Shown: positions 48,385-57,149 of the stretch, piece by piece | Layout: the number at the start of each line of letters is the position of its first letter | How positions within the stretch are numbered: the stretch's first letter is position 1 | Notes under the pieces: model-generated | Database searches by the model: none | What the model saw: only the letters and a program-made list of their open reading frames with translations | Told to the model about the DNA's origin: nothing | Program-made: the position numbers and the translations under genes | From: Actinernus sp. WN-2022 | Taxonomy: Eukaryota; Cnidaria; Anthozoa; Actiniaria; Actinernidae | Assembly: GCA_030867875.1 (NCBI GenBank) | Contig: JAOWCC010000577.1 | Span: 77,109,740-77,173,739, forward strand | Reading direction: 5' to 3' | DNA: 64,000 bases

Positions 48385-50322
48385 TTACTTCTCGCATTTG
48401 TTCTTGCAGGAAATGTTTTGGTTCGCAGAGCAGCTGCAAACGCCAGTACAGAACAATTTTGCTTTCTTGCAGCCACAGCCCAGAGTCGTGCACCCGCTTT
48501 TACAAGAGCAGCATATGATCTCCTTGCATGCGTTCGGGATAGGTTCCTTTGTCATAAGGAGTGGAACAAGTTTACTGTCGCCATCTGTCACCCATCCCAT
48601 TCCGTCTGGGTTTGGCAGGGAAGGTTGCTGACATGAAGCTTGTTTCCATATCAGTGCTTGGTAGTGCACGCGTTTGATGTGCAGCTCCAGTGCGTCCTTT
48701 GTCGGGGGTAATGCTTCGGGTTTCGCGGTCTTCGAAAATAGAAGAACCCGTGCATCGTTCGCAGATTCAATGTTCCCACATTTGTAAACTGCGCAGATGA
48801 ACTTCTCGGCATCCCTGATCTTGTTGACCGTCACCTCTCCTTCACCTAGCGACGCGAGAAGGTGGTGTTTCTCTATAAAGATCTTCCACGCTGACACTTT
48901 GGTGTGGTTGCAGATATACGATGTTGTGTCGCAACCAGTCAGCGCGTGGAAAGGGAGGAGCGCGGACAGTGATCCTGCCGGGAGATTGTCGCTAATAGCC
49001 GTGATATTAAAGAACTTGCGCTTGGCCGCTGTTCCAGCCATCATCCACACATTTGCAGCTGGAATATTCGGCGAATGCGCCACTAGAAGTAAAAGTACGT
49101 CGGTATCTCTTGCCGACACAACTACCGTGTCGCAATTGTTGGCGATGGAGTGTAGAATCAGTCTAGTATCGGCCTCTTCGTGATCTGCACAAAACACTGA
49201 AGGATCAACCACTTGGTTAGACGACTGCGCTTCTTTCCGATCTGTGAATCCACCAGCGACAACAATGACTTTGTCTTGCGGTGCGTTTGTAATCAAATGC
49301 TCGGATACGAATCTGGCCAAGTCTGCCTTGTTCTCTGGTAAAGCTAAAAAGTTTGACCAGTTGTTCGGGAGCGGAACGTGCTTGTTCTCAATAACACGAC
49401 GAATGGGGCGAATATTTCTGGTACGCCGTTCTCTCGTGCCTGCTTTGATTGAACTCTTATCATATCTATCAAACACTACGTGGATCTGCTGATAATGCAA
49501 ACCTGCTCTTAATACTGCAGCTTGGAAGCTATCTGCATAGGCTCCGAACGTTTGGGCGTCGGCAGGCTTTCCTATTGCTGCCACTAACGCCATTCCGTCT
49601 ATCAGCAAGCACGCACTCCCTTGCAACTCGATCGCATTCGGACACTCCATTCCCTTGGTAAGAACATCAGCCAATAGCGCTTTCTGGCCGGTTCTAAGTT
49701 TACCATTCGTCTCTGCCAGTGATATCGGAACTGGCATTAACTCGTGCGAAAGGACATTAAGCAAATCTACTTGTCGACCAGCTCCATAAGCAACGATAAG
49801 ACGCTGTAAAACACTCCTGTCTGCCCGTAAAATTGTGTTCTTTTCCTTCTCTTTACTTCCTTTGACGACTTGATATAATGTGTCGAAAGTAAGAGCATTG
49901 TTCTTGTGCATTGCGTCCGAGAACTGAACCTTGGTTTTCTCTTGTTCGTCATTAGGTTGCTGTGCCTGTTGAAGCGGTGCAATCAACCGTTGCTGCACAA
50001 AAACTTTGACCTGTTTCTGTCCTAGATCTTTCGCGCCTAATAGTGACTCCTGAATCTTGTCGGTGACAAGATCTTTGGTAGCAATGTTATAAAGACAATC
50101 TGGATGAGATGTCGGTGAAAACAAGTTATGCTGCTCCAAGACGGAAACCAGTGATTCCTCATCCTTATTGTCGCGAAGAATCCTCCCTGGTGCAGACTCG
50201 TTGTGAGAAAACGTGTCTTCTTGTAGTAGTCCAAACATGTCATGAGTTTTCTCGGCTATCTCCGACCGCAAATTATATGAAAGGGCCCACCTAGGAAATT
50301 CCAATTTTTTAAAAGAGAACAT
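48385..50322 (-). CDS. XPG/FEN-like nuclease with CXC domain (Ac2)
   Basis: 645 residues. Nuclease core: LLIDGMALV (239-247, Asp242), HVVFDRYDKSSIK (281-293), CADHEEADTRLIL (378-390, Glu383 and Asp385), VVSARDTDVLLL (401-412, Asp406 and Asp408) and HALTGCDTTS (459-468, Asp465), the acidic set of XPG/FEN PIN-fold enzymes. The CXC-type Cys cluster near 610-640 (CCSCKSGC...CGC) probably binds DNA. XPG nucleases accompany transposase in one Academ branch and may process flaps or hairpins at excision. About 65 bp separate it from the upstream large gene, so one transcript is possible. Confidence 0.7.
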   Translation of the reverse strand: MFSFKKLEFPRWALSYNLRSEIAEKTHDMFGLLQEDTFSHNESAPGRILRDNKDEESLVSVLEQHNLFSPTSHPDCLYNIATKDLVTDKIQESLLGAKDLGQKQVKVFVQQRLIAPLQQAQQPNDEQEKTKVQFSDAMHKNNALTFDTLYQVVKGSKEKEKNTILRADRSVLQRLIVAYGAGRQVDLLNVLSHELMPVPISLAETNGKLRTGQKALLADVLTKGMECPNAIELQGSACLLIDGMALVAAIGKPADAQTFGAYADSFQAAVLRAGLHYQQIHVVFDRYDKSSIKAGTRERRTRNIRPIRRVIENKHVPLPNNWSNFLALPENKADLARFVSEHLITNAPQDKVIVVAGGFTDRKEAQSSNQVVDPSVFCADHEEADTRLILHSIANNCDTVVVSARDTDVLLLLVAHSPNIPAANVWMMAGTAAKRKFFNITAISDNLPAGSLSALLPFHALTGCDTTSYICNHTKVSAWKIFIEKHHLLASLGEGEVTVNKIRDAEKFICAVYKCGNIESANDARVLLFSKTAKPEALPPTKDALELHIKRVHYQALIWKQASCQQPSLPNPDGMGWVTDGDSKLVPLLMTKEPIPNACKEIICCSCKSGCTTLGCGCKKAKLFCTGVCSCSANQNISCKNKCEK

Positions 50323-50388
50323 AATAAATTAATATGCCATCCAGTACAGGAACTAAATAAATATGTATTATAAACCAAGCTCTTCAAC

Positions 50389-53133
50389 TCACCTGCTCAA
50401 GGCTGAAGATGTCTTGGTTATGCCGACGATTCCACCTCCTCGTTTACCGATTCCGTTCAGCCACTCAAGACTGTGGTCAGCGCTCACCTCGTTGAACTTG
50501 CCCTCGCTCCACTTAACAACGAAGTTACCCTTCTGGAACTCCTGTAGAACTTCATGCGGCAGCTGCTCCATATCCGCGATAAAAACCGATCCCCACTTGG
50601 CGTAATTCAGATGGTCGTATCTGAAAAAGTGTGGAAGCATGCAGCGGAAGCTATCCAAATACAACTCCCAGTTGCCCTCCCGTTGCGCGCGGGTAAAATC
50701 AAGTAGGGTAGACACCATCTCAATATAGCTCCACCAAAACTGAAAGTTTACATTTTCCTGAGACTTCTGCGCCACGAACGCATCAAACACCGTTTGAAAT
50801 TCTGGGGACTTCAAAGATGTAATCAGCTCATTGACTTGCGCTGAAGACAATAGATGCGAAATCTGCCGAGCAAGATCAGCGTTCGACCTTTCACAAGATC
50901 TTAGTAACAACGGCATCAACATGCGCCATAATGCTTGCAGTGTTATCTTATGCGCGCGCATTGCTCTTTTATATGCCTTGCCGTTCATCACATGCTCAGC
51001 TGCATTTGGTCCAAGGAGATCACTCTCCACCCACGAATCAACAAGCCCCGATCCCTTCATATGATCTCCAATCGTCTTAAGAAAGTTCATAGATATATGG
51101 AGACCGCCGAGTTGTACGACAAGTCTCTCTTGATATTGTGGAACTTGCCATTTCAACTCGACTAACTTGCAGTACAGCGCTTGATCTACGGTGATAATAG
51201 TGTAGCGCTGTCCAAGCGCGGCGGACACATGCATACATTTCTTAACGACTGTGTTCAAGGTGTCCATTTCGTGCGCGGGTGCTTGAATGATTGGCATGTA
51301 CCCCACCTTTGTTACTTCTGGTTGTTCTTCTCGTGATAACGACTGGTTAAACCCCGTCCATCCCCTACTGATAACGCCTTTGCATCGTAACATGTTCAAT
51401 GCCAAATCCGTTGCTTTGGCAGCTTGCTTAGCTCCTTTGTTGTCTTGAGCCACATACCACGTCGTTTTAACTGCCTTGATAAAGACAGGGTTGCTTTTTC
51501 TCACATCAATCGCTTCAATCTTATCTAACGATTCCGGAACACTAAGGCTGCGTTTCTTGGACGGACTTACACCGTCAAGTAATGACATATTTTCCGTCCC
51601 GCGTTGCCATGCGGCAATTTGTGTTGCGTGAAATGTGTTTTTACCGTCCATCGTTTCATCTAAAATGTCAATGTTATCGGCAGAGAAGTGCACAAACCTG
51701 CCTTGCACCAGATTTGGCGGAATTACAGTACCACTCTCTTCATCTAAAGTCTTTAGAACACTCTCAGCTAAACCTGTGTCAACTTGAAGAATTTGGTCGT
51801 AACTCAGAATGTGGCCTGCCTTGTGGAAAAGTTTTACCAGATCTTTGGACCTTGTGACTTGGTGAAGGGTGCTCCCTAGTCCAATGTGCTTGGGTGTCCA
51901 TTTCTTTCCATTGCTTACTCCGTAGACGATGTCTTGAGCAACAGCAACCGCTTTGCTACGCACCTCAGCCTCTTTCTCCTCGATCGTTTCCTCGTCTAGA
52001 AGTCGTTCACCGCCGAACAAAAGATGTAAAAACAGTTGCAGACTTTCGGGAACGCAATCACTGGCATCGAGCGCGCTGATATTCAGCCCTTGGTAACCAG
52101 GGGTTTCTCTTAGGTCAGCGCGTATCCTCAGCGCAACATGAACAAGCGACAGAAATATATCGCCATCTTGTTGGTGATAACCTGGCAGAGCGTGCAATTC
52201 GTCATCTTCGTCAGCTGGACTCTGACTTACTATCTGGGACAGAGCCATGTTGACGCACTTCTTGGGAATGAGCAGGGTGTGTCGCTCAGAAGGCCCCCTA
52301 TCAAGTGACTGCACACACTCTACAATGTCCCCAACCAAATGCATGAGTTTATCTTTGAATGTTGCCCTGCGACTTATAAAAGAAGGGGGGATCGTAATTC
52401 CCGCCTTTTCAGCCAGAGTGGTATATCTATCCCATACATCATTAAGTTTGATAACATGGCCCTTGTCAGCCGCATACTCTAATTCCCCGCGCAGCCAAAC
52501 CAATGCTAAGTCATTGTCTTTCATTTCACTCTTTATCTTATCCCTGGATCTCTTGAATGCACTAAAGCATGATAGGTGGTACTTGCCTTCGGCCGCTATT
52601 AGATCCGACACGCCCGCTAATCGAACGCGTAGTTTATAGTTAAACTTAGCAATGTCGATAATTTGTTCACTCATCTTAAATGTCATAACTGACGATAAGC
52701 GCTCCTTCGTGTGAACCTGACAGAAAGCGCATTTGTCCCAGTCGACCTGTTCTGTTTGGCTGCGCGTCTTACTACGCGGACTTGAGATCAGTTCAGCAGT
52801 CGCATCACTTTTGTCAAACTTTTGCTGTAAGCGCTGAATTTTATCCTTGCTTGTAAACAGAGAATAGCACTTGGCATGCCAAACAATTGAAACCTCAGTA
52901 TTACCTATGATTTCTTCCAGCCGACTGATTGTTTCCCTGTTCTCGACATCTCTACACTTGGTCCGCAAATTCATGGCCTCGCGAACTACGGTTCTGCTAT
53001 AGTCATAAGCCGCTCTCAAATTATCATCTCTATGACGCCGCTGGCAGAAAATACACGCCTTTAAATCGACTTCTGAAGGTCTTTTTAACGCTAAAACGGG
53101 ATCCATCGTTGCAGCTCGAACGTGAAAGACCAA
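50389..53133 (-). CDS. Large Academ-like protein, candidate transposase (Ac2)
   Basis: 914 residues. Two N-terminal zinc modules: C27xxC30 with H86xxC89, and C135xxC138 with H186xxC189. The middle contains VHFSADNIDILDETMDGKNT (481-500), TIITVDQALYCK (645-656), LVVQLGGLHI (671-680) and WVESDLLG (701-708). Asp486, Asp650 and Glu703 are candidate RNase H-fold catalytic residues; this is inference from order and context, not a family match. Similar multi-copy proteins occur in cnidarian and other invertebrate genomes. It should be the transposase of Ac2. The gene is fully open, suggesting a recent insertion. Confidence 0.6.
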   Translation of the reverse strand: MVFHVRAATMDPVLALKRPSEVDLKACIFCQRRHRDDNLRAAYDYSRTVVREAMNLRTKCRDVENRETISRLEEIIGNTEVSIVWHAKCYSLFTSKDKIQRLQQKFDKSDATAELISSPRSKTRSQTEQVDWDKCAFCQVHTKERLSSVMTFKMSEQIIDIAKFNYKLRVRLAGVSDLIAAEGKYHLSCFSAFKRSRDKIKSEMKDNDLALVWLRGELEYAADKGHVIKLNDVWDRYTTLAEKAGITIPPSFISRRATFKDKLMHLVGDIVECVQSLDRGPSERHTLLIPKKCVNMALSQIVSQSPADEDDELHALPGYHQQDGDIFLSLVHVALRIRADLRETPGYQGLNISALDASDCVPESLQLFLHLLFGGERLLDEETIEEKEAEVRSKAVAVAQDIVYGVSNGKKWTPKHIGLGSTLHQVTRSKDLVKLFHKAGHILSYDQILQVDTGLAESVLKTLDEESGTVIPPNLVQGRFVHFSADNIDILDETMDGKNTFHATQIAAWQRGTENMSLLDGVSPSKKRSLSVPESLDKIEAIDVRKSNPVFIKAVKTTWYVAQDNKGAKQAAKATDLALNMLRCKGVISRGWTGFNQSLSREEQPEVTKVGYMPIIQAPAHEMDTLNTVVKKCMHVSAALGQRYTIITVDQALYCKLVELKWQVPQYQERLVVQLGGLHISMNFLKTIGDHMKGSGLVDSWVESDLLGPNAAEHVMNGKAYKRAMRAHKITLQALWRMLMPLLLRSCERSNADLARQISHLLSSAQVNELITSLKSPEFQTVFDAFVAQKSQENVNFQFWWSYIEMVSTLLDFTRAQREGNWELYLDSFRCMLPHFFRYDHLNYAKWGSVFIADMEQLPHEVLQEFQKGNFVVKWSEGKFNEVSADHSLEWLNGIGKRGGGIVGITKTSSALSR

Positions 53134-54079
53134 GCAAACAAGAAAACTGATAGAAGAGATTTCCCACGCCGACTAATTAAGTAAACAAACACTGGCGAGA
53201 CAATGATGCCAGAAAAATCCTCACTTTAAAAAATAGAAGCAGATGTATTACTCGCGTAATAACCAAATTCAATCGAGATTCAATTTTAAAGTTTCAATTT
53301 TAAAAACTTAAAAGTTAACATTTAATGAACTTAAAAGTTTCCTAAATCAGACGATGGAAATTTATTATCGCAAATTTATTTCAAGTCTTCTTCATATTTT
53401 CCTTTGAAAAGGTGTAATATATTATATCAAGATAGCAATAAAGCTTTTCAAATATCTTTTACAAATTAGACAAGCGCGACTAGAAATTTCATTTCATTGA
53501 ATCAAAACAGCCAGGGCGCCGCCAACATTCTTTCATATTTTTGTAAATATGAAATGTAACGCCCCCTAATATTGTAAAACGTTTTAAAATAGTTTCAAAC
53601 TCAAATTGTAAATAAGTATTTTGCTCTGCTAGTTGCTAAAAGTTTACTAGAATTTTATAAGACTAAAATTGCCACCTTCACTAGACACAAAAACAGCACT
53701 GAGGGAAATCCGACTTTATGCTTGCATTTCCGGTTATAAGGGTTTGGTCTTTACATATATTTTTTTTATTGAATTGGTAAATTCGTGCTCTACACAAATC
53801 TTATTCTTTTCTTCCGTTTTGAGCTTTTTTTTTCAATTCACAACAACATAATGACGTTTTGCGGTTTGGAAATAAAAACGTACAAGAAAGACAATGTCAC
53901 TTTAACTGTCAATCATTATGACGTCATTTTCCCGCTAAAAACGGAAAATCAGCGTTGGCGACCACGAAATTCGGATTCAGCGTCAAAAATCACACAAGAA
54001 GACACCTGTCGCCAACTTTTACTAAAAAATGCCTCATGCACTCTAAATATTGGACTTCTTGAATTTTTCGCCTAGTCTA
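53134..54079. repeat. Ac2 right non-coding end and terminal inverted repeat
   Basis: 53,134-53,914 is AT-rich, gene-free, and upstream of the leftward genes, so it should hold their promoter. From 53,915 the sequence mirrors 47,890-48,050 and ends TCGCCTAGTCTA. Confidence 0.75.
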
Positions 54080-54647
54080 ACAGGCGCTGTCTTCCTGTTC
54101 AACCACGCTGTTCACTTCAAAACCGTACCTATCAACAAGGTGTCCGATACTCTGGTGTCTCAGAATGTCAACGTCACACGGCGATCCTTTGCTGGACTAC
54201 TTCTCCTCTTCGTGGCACCACACACCGCAGGTACCCGGGACAGCGAGGCATTTGCCAATCCAGGTATTTCTAAGGTCGAGATAGATGTCAATGGAATTCC
54301 AAATAGTCTCTTCCCAGGAGGTATGCTACCACCAGACTTCTGGGAGGCTGTCAAGGGATGGTTTGTCCCAATTGCACATCTGGAAGACAAACAGGGACAA
54401 GCTCCGCAAGTGACCCCATGGAAATTCTACCAAAACAAATTTGCCATCCTGGTTGACTGTCGCACAGCAAAGGATCCAGTTGTCCATGGTGATGGCTTGG
54501 GCCAAATGGGTAGTGGAAAAGACATCGACATCCGTATTCATAGGATTGCAGATAAAATCGTTGGCACTATAAACATGCACATCTTCGTACTGGCAGATGC
54601 TCAGCTCACGGTATTGAATGGAGCCCTACAGAATATAACATATTAAC

Positions 54648-55277
54648 ATGGATGCCTTGGTAGAACATATCCCATTCAATGCCCTCGTAGTAGGACCTAC
54701 AAACTGTGGAAAAACGGCTTTTCTCGTGGAGCAGCTTCGTGGTGCATTTCGTGGCAAGTTCGACTACATAGTATTGATCTGTCCCACATATGCCCACAGC
54801 AAAACCTATCGTGGATTTGCCCATCGAGACCCTCGTTTCTTTGTTATGTCACCTCCGCAGGATGCTATCAATGCCGCACTGCATGTTTGTGCCACATTTT
54901 GGAAAGGGACCAATACCCTACTCATCCTCGACGATTGTGCTGCCTCAAAGGATGTAAAAAGAAGAACTGACAAGCTCGTGGAACTGGCCTTTTCTGCTCG
55001 TCACATTGGTATTTCTGTTTGGGTGCTCACCCAACAACTCACGAGTATCTGCAAACCTTTCCGCGAAAACGTAGCCATGGTAGTGGCCTTTCATACGGCG
55101 TCAGCTCTGGATGGAAAAAGGCTCTTCGAGGACTACGGCGGAGGCGTAGAGGTGGATGAGAAAAAGACGTTGGTCTCGGAGCTCCAGGCCCACAAGTTTG
55201 CTCGCATATGCTTTTGTTTAAGACATCCCTTTGCAGTCGTATTAGAGCTGCCTGCACCTGAAGTATATCATGGATGA
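54648..55277 (+). CDS. A32/FtsK-like DNA-packaging ATPase (P1)
   Basis: 209 residues. Walker A GPTNCGKT, Walker B LLILDDC and TQQLTSICKPFREN. About 80% like P2/P3, with two extra residues near the C-terminus (GGGVEVDEKKTL). Still open although its element is old. It follows the capsid piece by one base and overlaps the next gene by 8 bases, the same spacing as in P2/P3. Confidence 0.85.
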   Translation: MDALVEHIPFNALVVGPTNCGKTAFLVEQLRGAFRGKFDYIVLICPTYAHSKTYRGFAHRDPRFFVMSPPQDAINAALHVCATFWKGTNTLLILDDCAASKDVKRRTDKLVELAFSARHIGISVWVLTQQLTSICKPFRENVAMVVAFHTASALDGKRLFEDYGGGVEVDEKKTLVSELQAHKFARICFCLRHPFAVVLELPAPEVYHG

Positions 55278-55872
55278 CGAAATAGCTGCCATATTAGGTG
55301 AGGACTTAACAGGTCCACCCAAGTCAGAGGCAATCAATTCGGATGCCATCGTAACCGATTCCTCTGAAAAGGATCATCGGGAAGAACTTGCTATTTTGGC
55401 TGTGACAGGTACCACAAAAGAATATCTAGGGGAAAATTTCTCTCTAGGAGACATTTCTAGACTAACTGAGGAAGATGTAGAGCGGTTACATAGAAGGTAC
55501 CAGGCCGTTCGAGCTAAGCAAATAACAGAGTGTCTAGTCGATGGTGCAATGCGGCTAGCTACTCGTGTAGTTGCTCACCTAGTTACTCTAGATGATCAAC
55601 AAGCCCTTCTTAAGGACCTACACGAAGACCGCCTAGTTCGCAACGAGATCTGTGCTGCGGCGGGCTTGTTGTCTCTTAAAGCAGGACGCTTCGTGGCTCT
55701 AGCTAGTGCCGCGTTACACGTAGCTGGTGACGTAGTTATTTCTATAAATCAACCTATTGAAGACATACTACCTATTGATATATCTCAACAATATGGATCA
55801 GATCACTATAAATCCCTGCAACAAGATGGCGGAACAGATGGATCGGATCACTGCAAACTCCCTGACGACTGA
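55270..55872 (+). CDS. 200-residue helical protein, intact copy (P1)
   Basis: The only full-length copy. Acidic N-terminus with GEDLTGPPKSE, core LGENFSLGDISRLTEEDVERLHRRYQAV, then TECLVDGAMRLATRVVAHLV and AAGLLSLKAGRFVALASAAL, two helices of moderate hydrophobicity. It ends by overlapping the start of the single-helix gene. No domain recognised. Always directly after the packaging ATPase, so a role in assembly is plausible. Confidence 0.65.
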   Translation: MDDEIAAILGEDLTGPPKSEAINSDAIVTDSSEKDHREELAILAVTGTTKEYLGENFSLGDISRLTEEDVERLHRRYQAVRAKQITECLVDGAMRLATRVVAHLVTLDDQQALLKDLHEDRLVRNEICAAAGLLSLKAGRFVALASAALHVAGDVVISINQPIEDILPIDISQQYGSDHYKSLQQDGGTDGSDHCKLPDD

Positions 55873-56065
55873 GAAAAAAGATCCCAAGCGTGTCGCTGCT
55901 GAAAAAGCCTTGGCAGAAAGCAACCGCCGTGCTAGAGAGGCATTGAATCGCGAGTTGATGCGCGAAGGTGAAGAGGCATTGAATCGTGAGGCGGTGTGCG
56001 AAAGTAAGGTGGCTGAATCCAGCTGGTTCAAGAACGTGTCTACCAACACCGCACTAATTGGGACA
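55826..56065 (+). pseudogene. Single-helix membrane gene, N-terminal half, cut by inversion (P1)
   Basis: MAEQMDRITANS, KKDPKRVAAEKALAESNRRA and a 24-residue repeated stretch (ALNRELMREGEE / ALNREAVCESK). It stops resembling P2/P3 at ALIGT, about 56,062. The C-terminal half lies at 25,960-26,115 on the other strand. Confidence 0.7.
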
Positions 56066-56193
56066 GAAACGTAGAGAGTCTCTCCTGGGTTGGCACATGA
56101 TGGTGTGAAAGTGAGTCTATAGGTGATGCGTCGAGCTTTGAGCCCAAGAGGCTCTCTGAGTGCTTGTGCGGGAACTAACTTTGACGATATCAT
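56066..56193 (-). pseudogene. MCP: Major capsid gene N-terminus, detached by inversion (P1)
   Basis: MISSKLVPAQALREPLGLKA followed by NPGETLYVSVP matches the first 42 residues of the P2/P3 capsid gene, then ends. It retains its divergent position relative to the two-helix gene. The bases at the junction (TTGGGAC on the plus strand) fit both the capsid gene and the single-helix gene, a microhomology. Confidence 0.75.
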
Positions 56194-56232
56194 ATTCAAT
56201 GTGTATATAACAAAGCTTATATAAGCCTTCAA

Positions 56233-57149
56233 TATGGAGGTTGATTGGGGACATCGACGCAACTGACGAGACTCAGTTAATTCCAGATGATGATGATGAT
56301 GACGACTACATGCATAGCCTACTCTAACCCGGTTCAGACGAAGAGGGTGGCGAGAAAATACCTATGCACCAAATGGGGACAACTGATGGAGAAAGTAGCC
56401 AACCAGAAGCAAACAAAGAGACTTCATTCACGACAAATCCAAATGAAGCTGCTCAAATTCTTGGTCTAAACAATCTTAGGAAAACATATCCAGAACTGAA
56501 CGAAAACTTGTTAATATTATCCTCATCCAAGGAAGGAAATATTCTTATCGAGGTTCGCAACATAAAGAAGGGTGGTTGGGGAAAACCAAAGCAGTTATTC
56601 AACCAGGATGGTAGCATCCGCAAAGACGTAGCGGGCTTAAAAGGCTTCAAACTTGCCATGGGAGTGGGTGACGAAGTTCTTACGCAAAACGATACAAAGA
56701 TCGAAGACCTCGTAAAAGACACTATGGTGGATAAGGCTATAATCGAAGATCCTTCCACATCTGAGGTGGAGGAAACTCAAACACTCGAGAAAGAAAATGA
56801 GACCATCAAAGAGCATATGTCGATGAGGGATAGGATAAAAGCTATTTTCAAGAAGTATGGGGTAACAATTACTTCCGTCTTACTAGCAGCTGGGGCTGTG
56901 ATTGGTATCATAGTTTCCATGCTGACGAAGAGCCTGGCTAGTGTAGCAAGTGGTGTCGGTAAGGGTTTGAAGGCAATAGGAAAAAAGCTGGGGCAGATTC
57001 TACCTGGGATGGTTGGAGCAATTGCTAGCTTCTTGTTTCGCACTGCAGGCGAGGTCGTAGGATTCTTGGCAAAGAACGCCTGGCTGTTGATTGTAGCTGT
57101 AGTTGTGTTCGTAGTAGAGCGATATAAGTCGGGACGACGAACGCGTTAG
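56233..57149 (+). pseudogene. Two-helix membrane protein, N-terminus decayed (P1)
   Basis: A 261-residue frame is open from 56,364. Upstream, the Asp-rich and YMHSLL stretch corresponding to the P2/P3 YMAYLL region is cut off by a TAA at about 56,325 and a frameshift near 56,245. The C-terminal third is well kept: membrane helix (TSVLLAAGAVIGIIVSML), KKLGQILPGMVGAIASFLF and the final LLIVAVVVFVVERYK. A shorter functional protein from 56,364 is possible. Confidence 0.6.

Larger units (their letters stand above)
47890..54079. mobile_element. Academ-like DNA transposon Ac2, both genes open
   Basis: 6,190 bp with inverted ends of about 160 bp (47,890-48,050 and about 53,915-54,079) beginning TAGACTAGGCGA. 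The repeats include AGTAAAAGTTGGCGACAGGT and TTAGCGGGAAAATGACGTCA. A 3-bp duplication ACA (47,887-47,889 and 54,080-54,082) marks the insertion in the P1 capsid gene. It encodes an XPG-like nuclease and a 914-residue protein, both on the minus strand. Related to Ac1 by gene content and terminal bases, but with little DNA similarity. Confidence 0.75.
47324..54646 (+). pseudogene. MCP: Major capsid gene of P1, middle and C-terminal parts, split by Ac2
   Basis: 47,327-47,889 reads GENIVLIPGSLALLADLVLS onward, with one in-frame TGA at about 47,665. 54,083-54,646 continues with FLFNHAVHF and ends in an open frame (LQNITY). Ac2 lies exactly between, with an ACA duplication at the two edges. The N-terminal piece is on the other strand at 56,066-56,193, so this gene is both interrupted and separated by inversion. 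The protein differs throughout from P2/P3 but keeps all landmarks. Confidence 0.8.

Noticed and set aside
47890..54079. KDZ-type (Kyakuja/Dileera/Zisupton) transposon because of the CXC cluster
   Set aside because: KDZ elements have longer target duplications, and the XPG-like nuclease with a 3-bp duplication fits Academ better.
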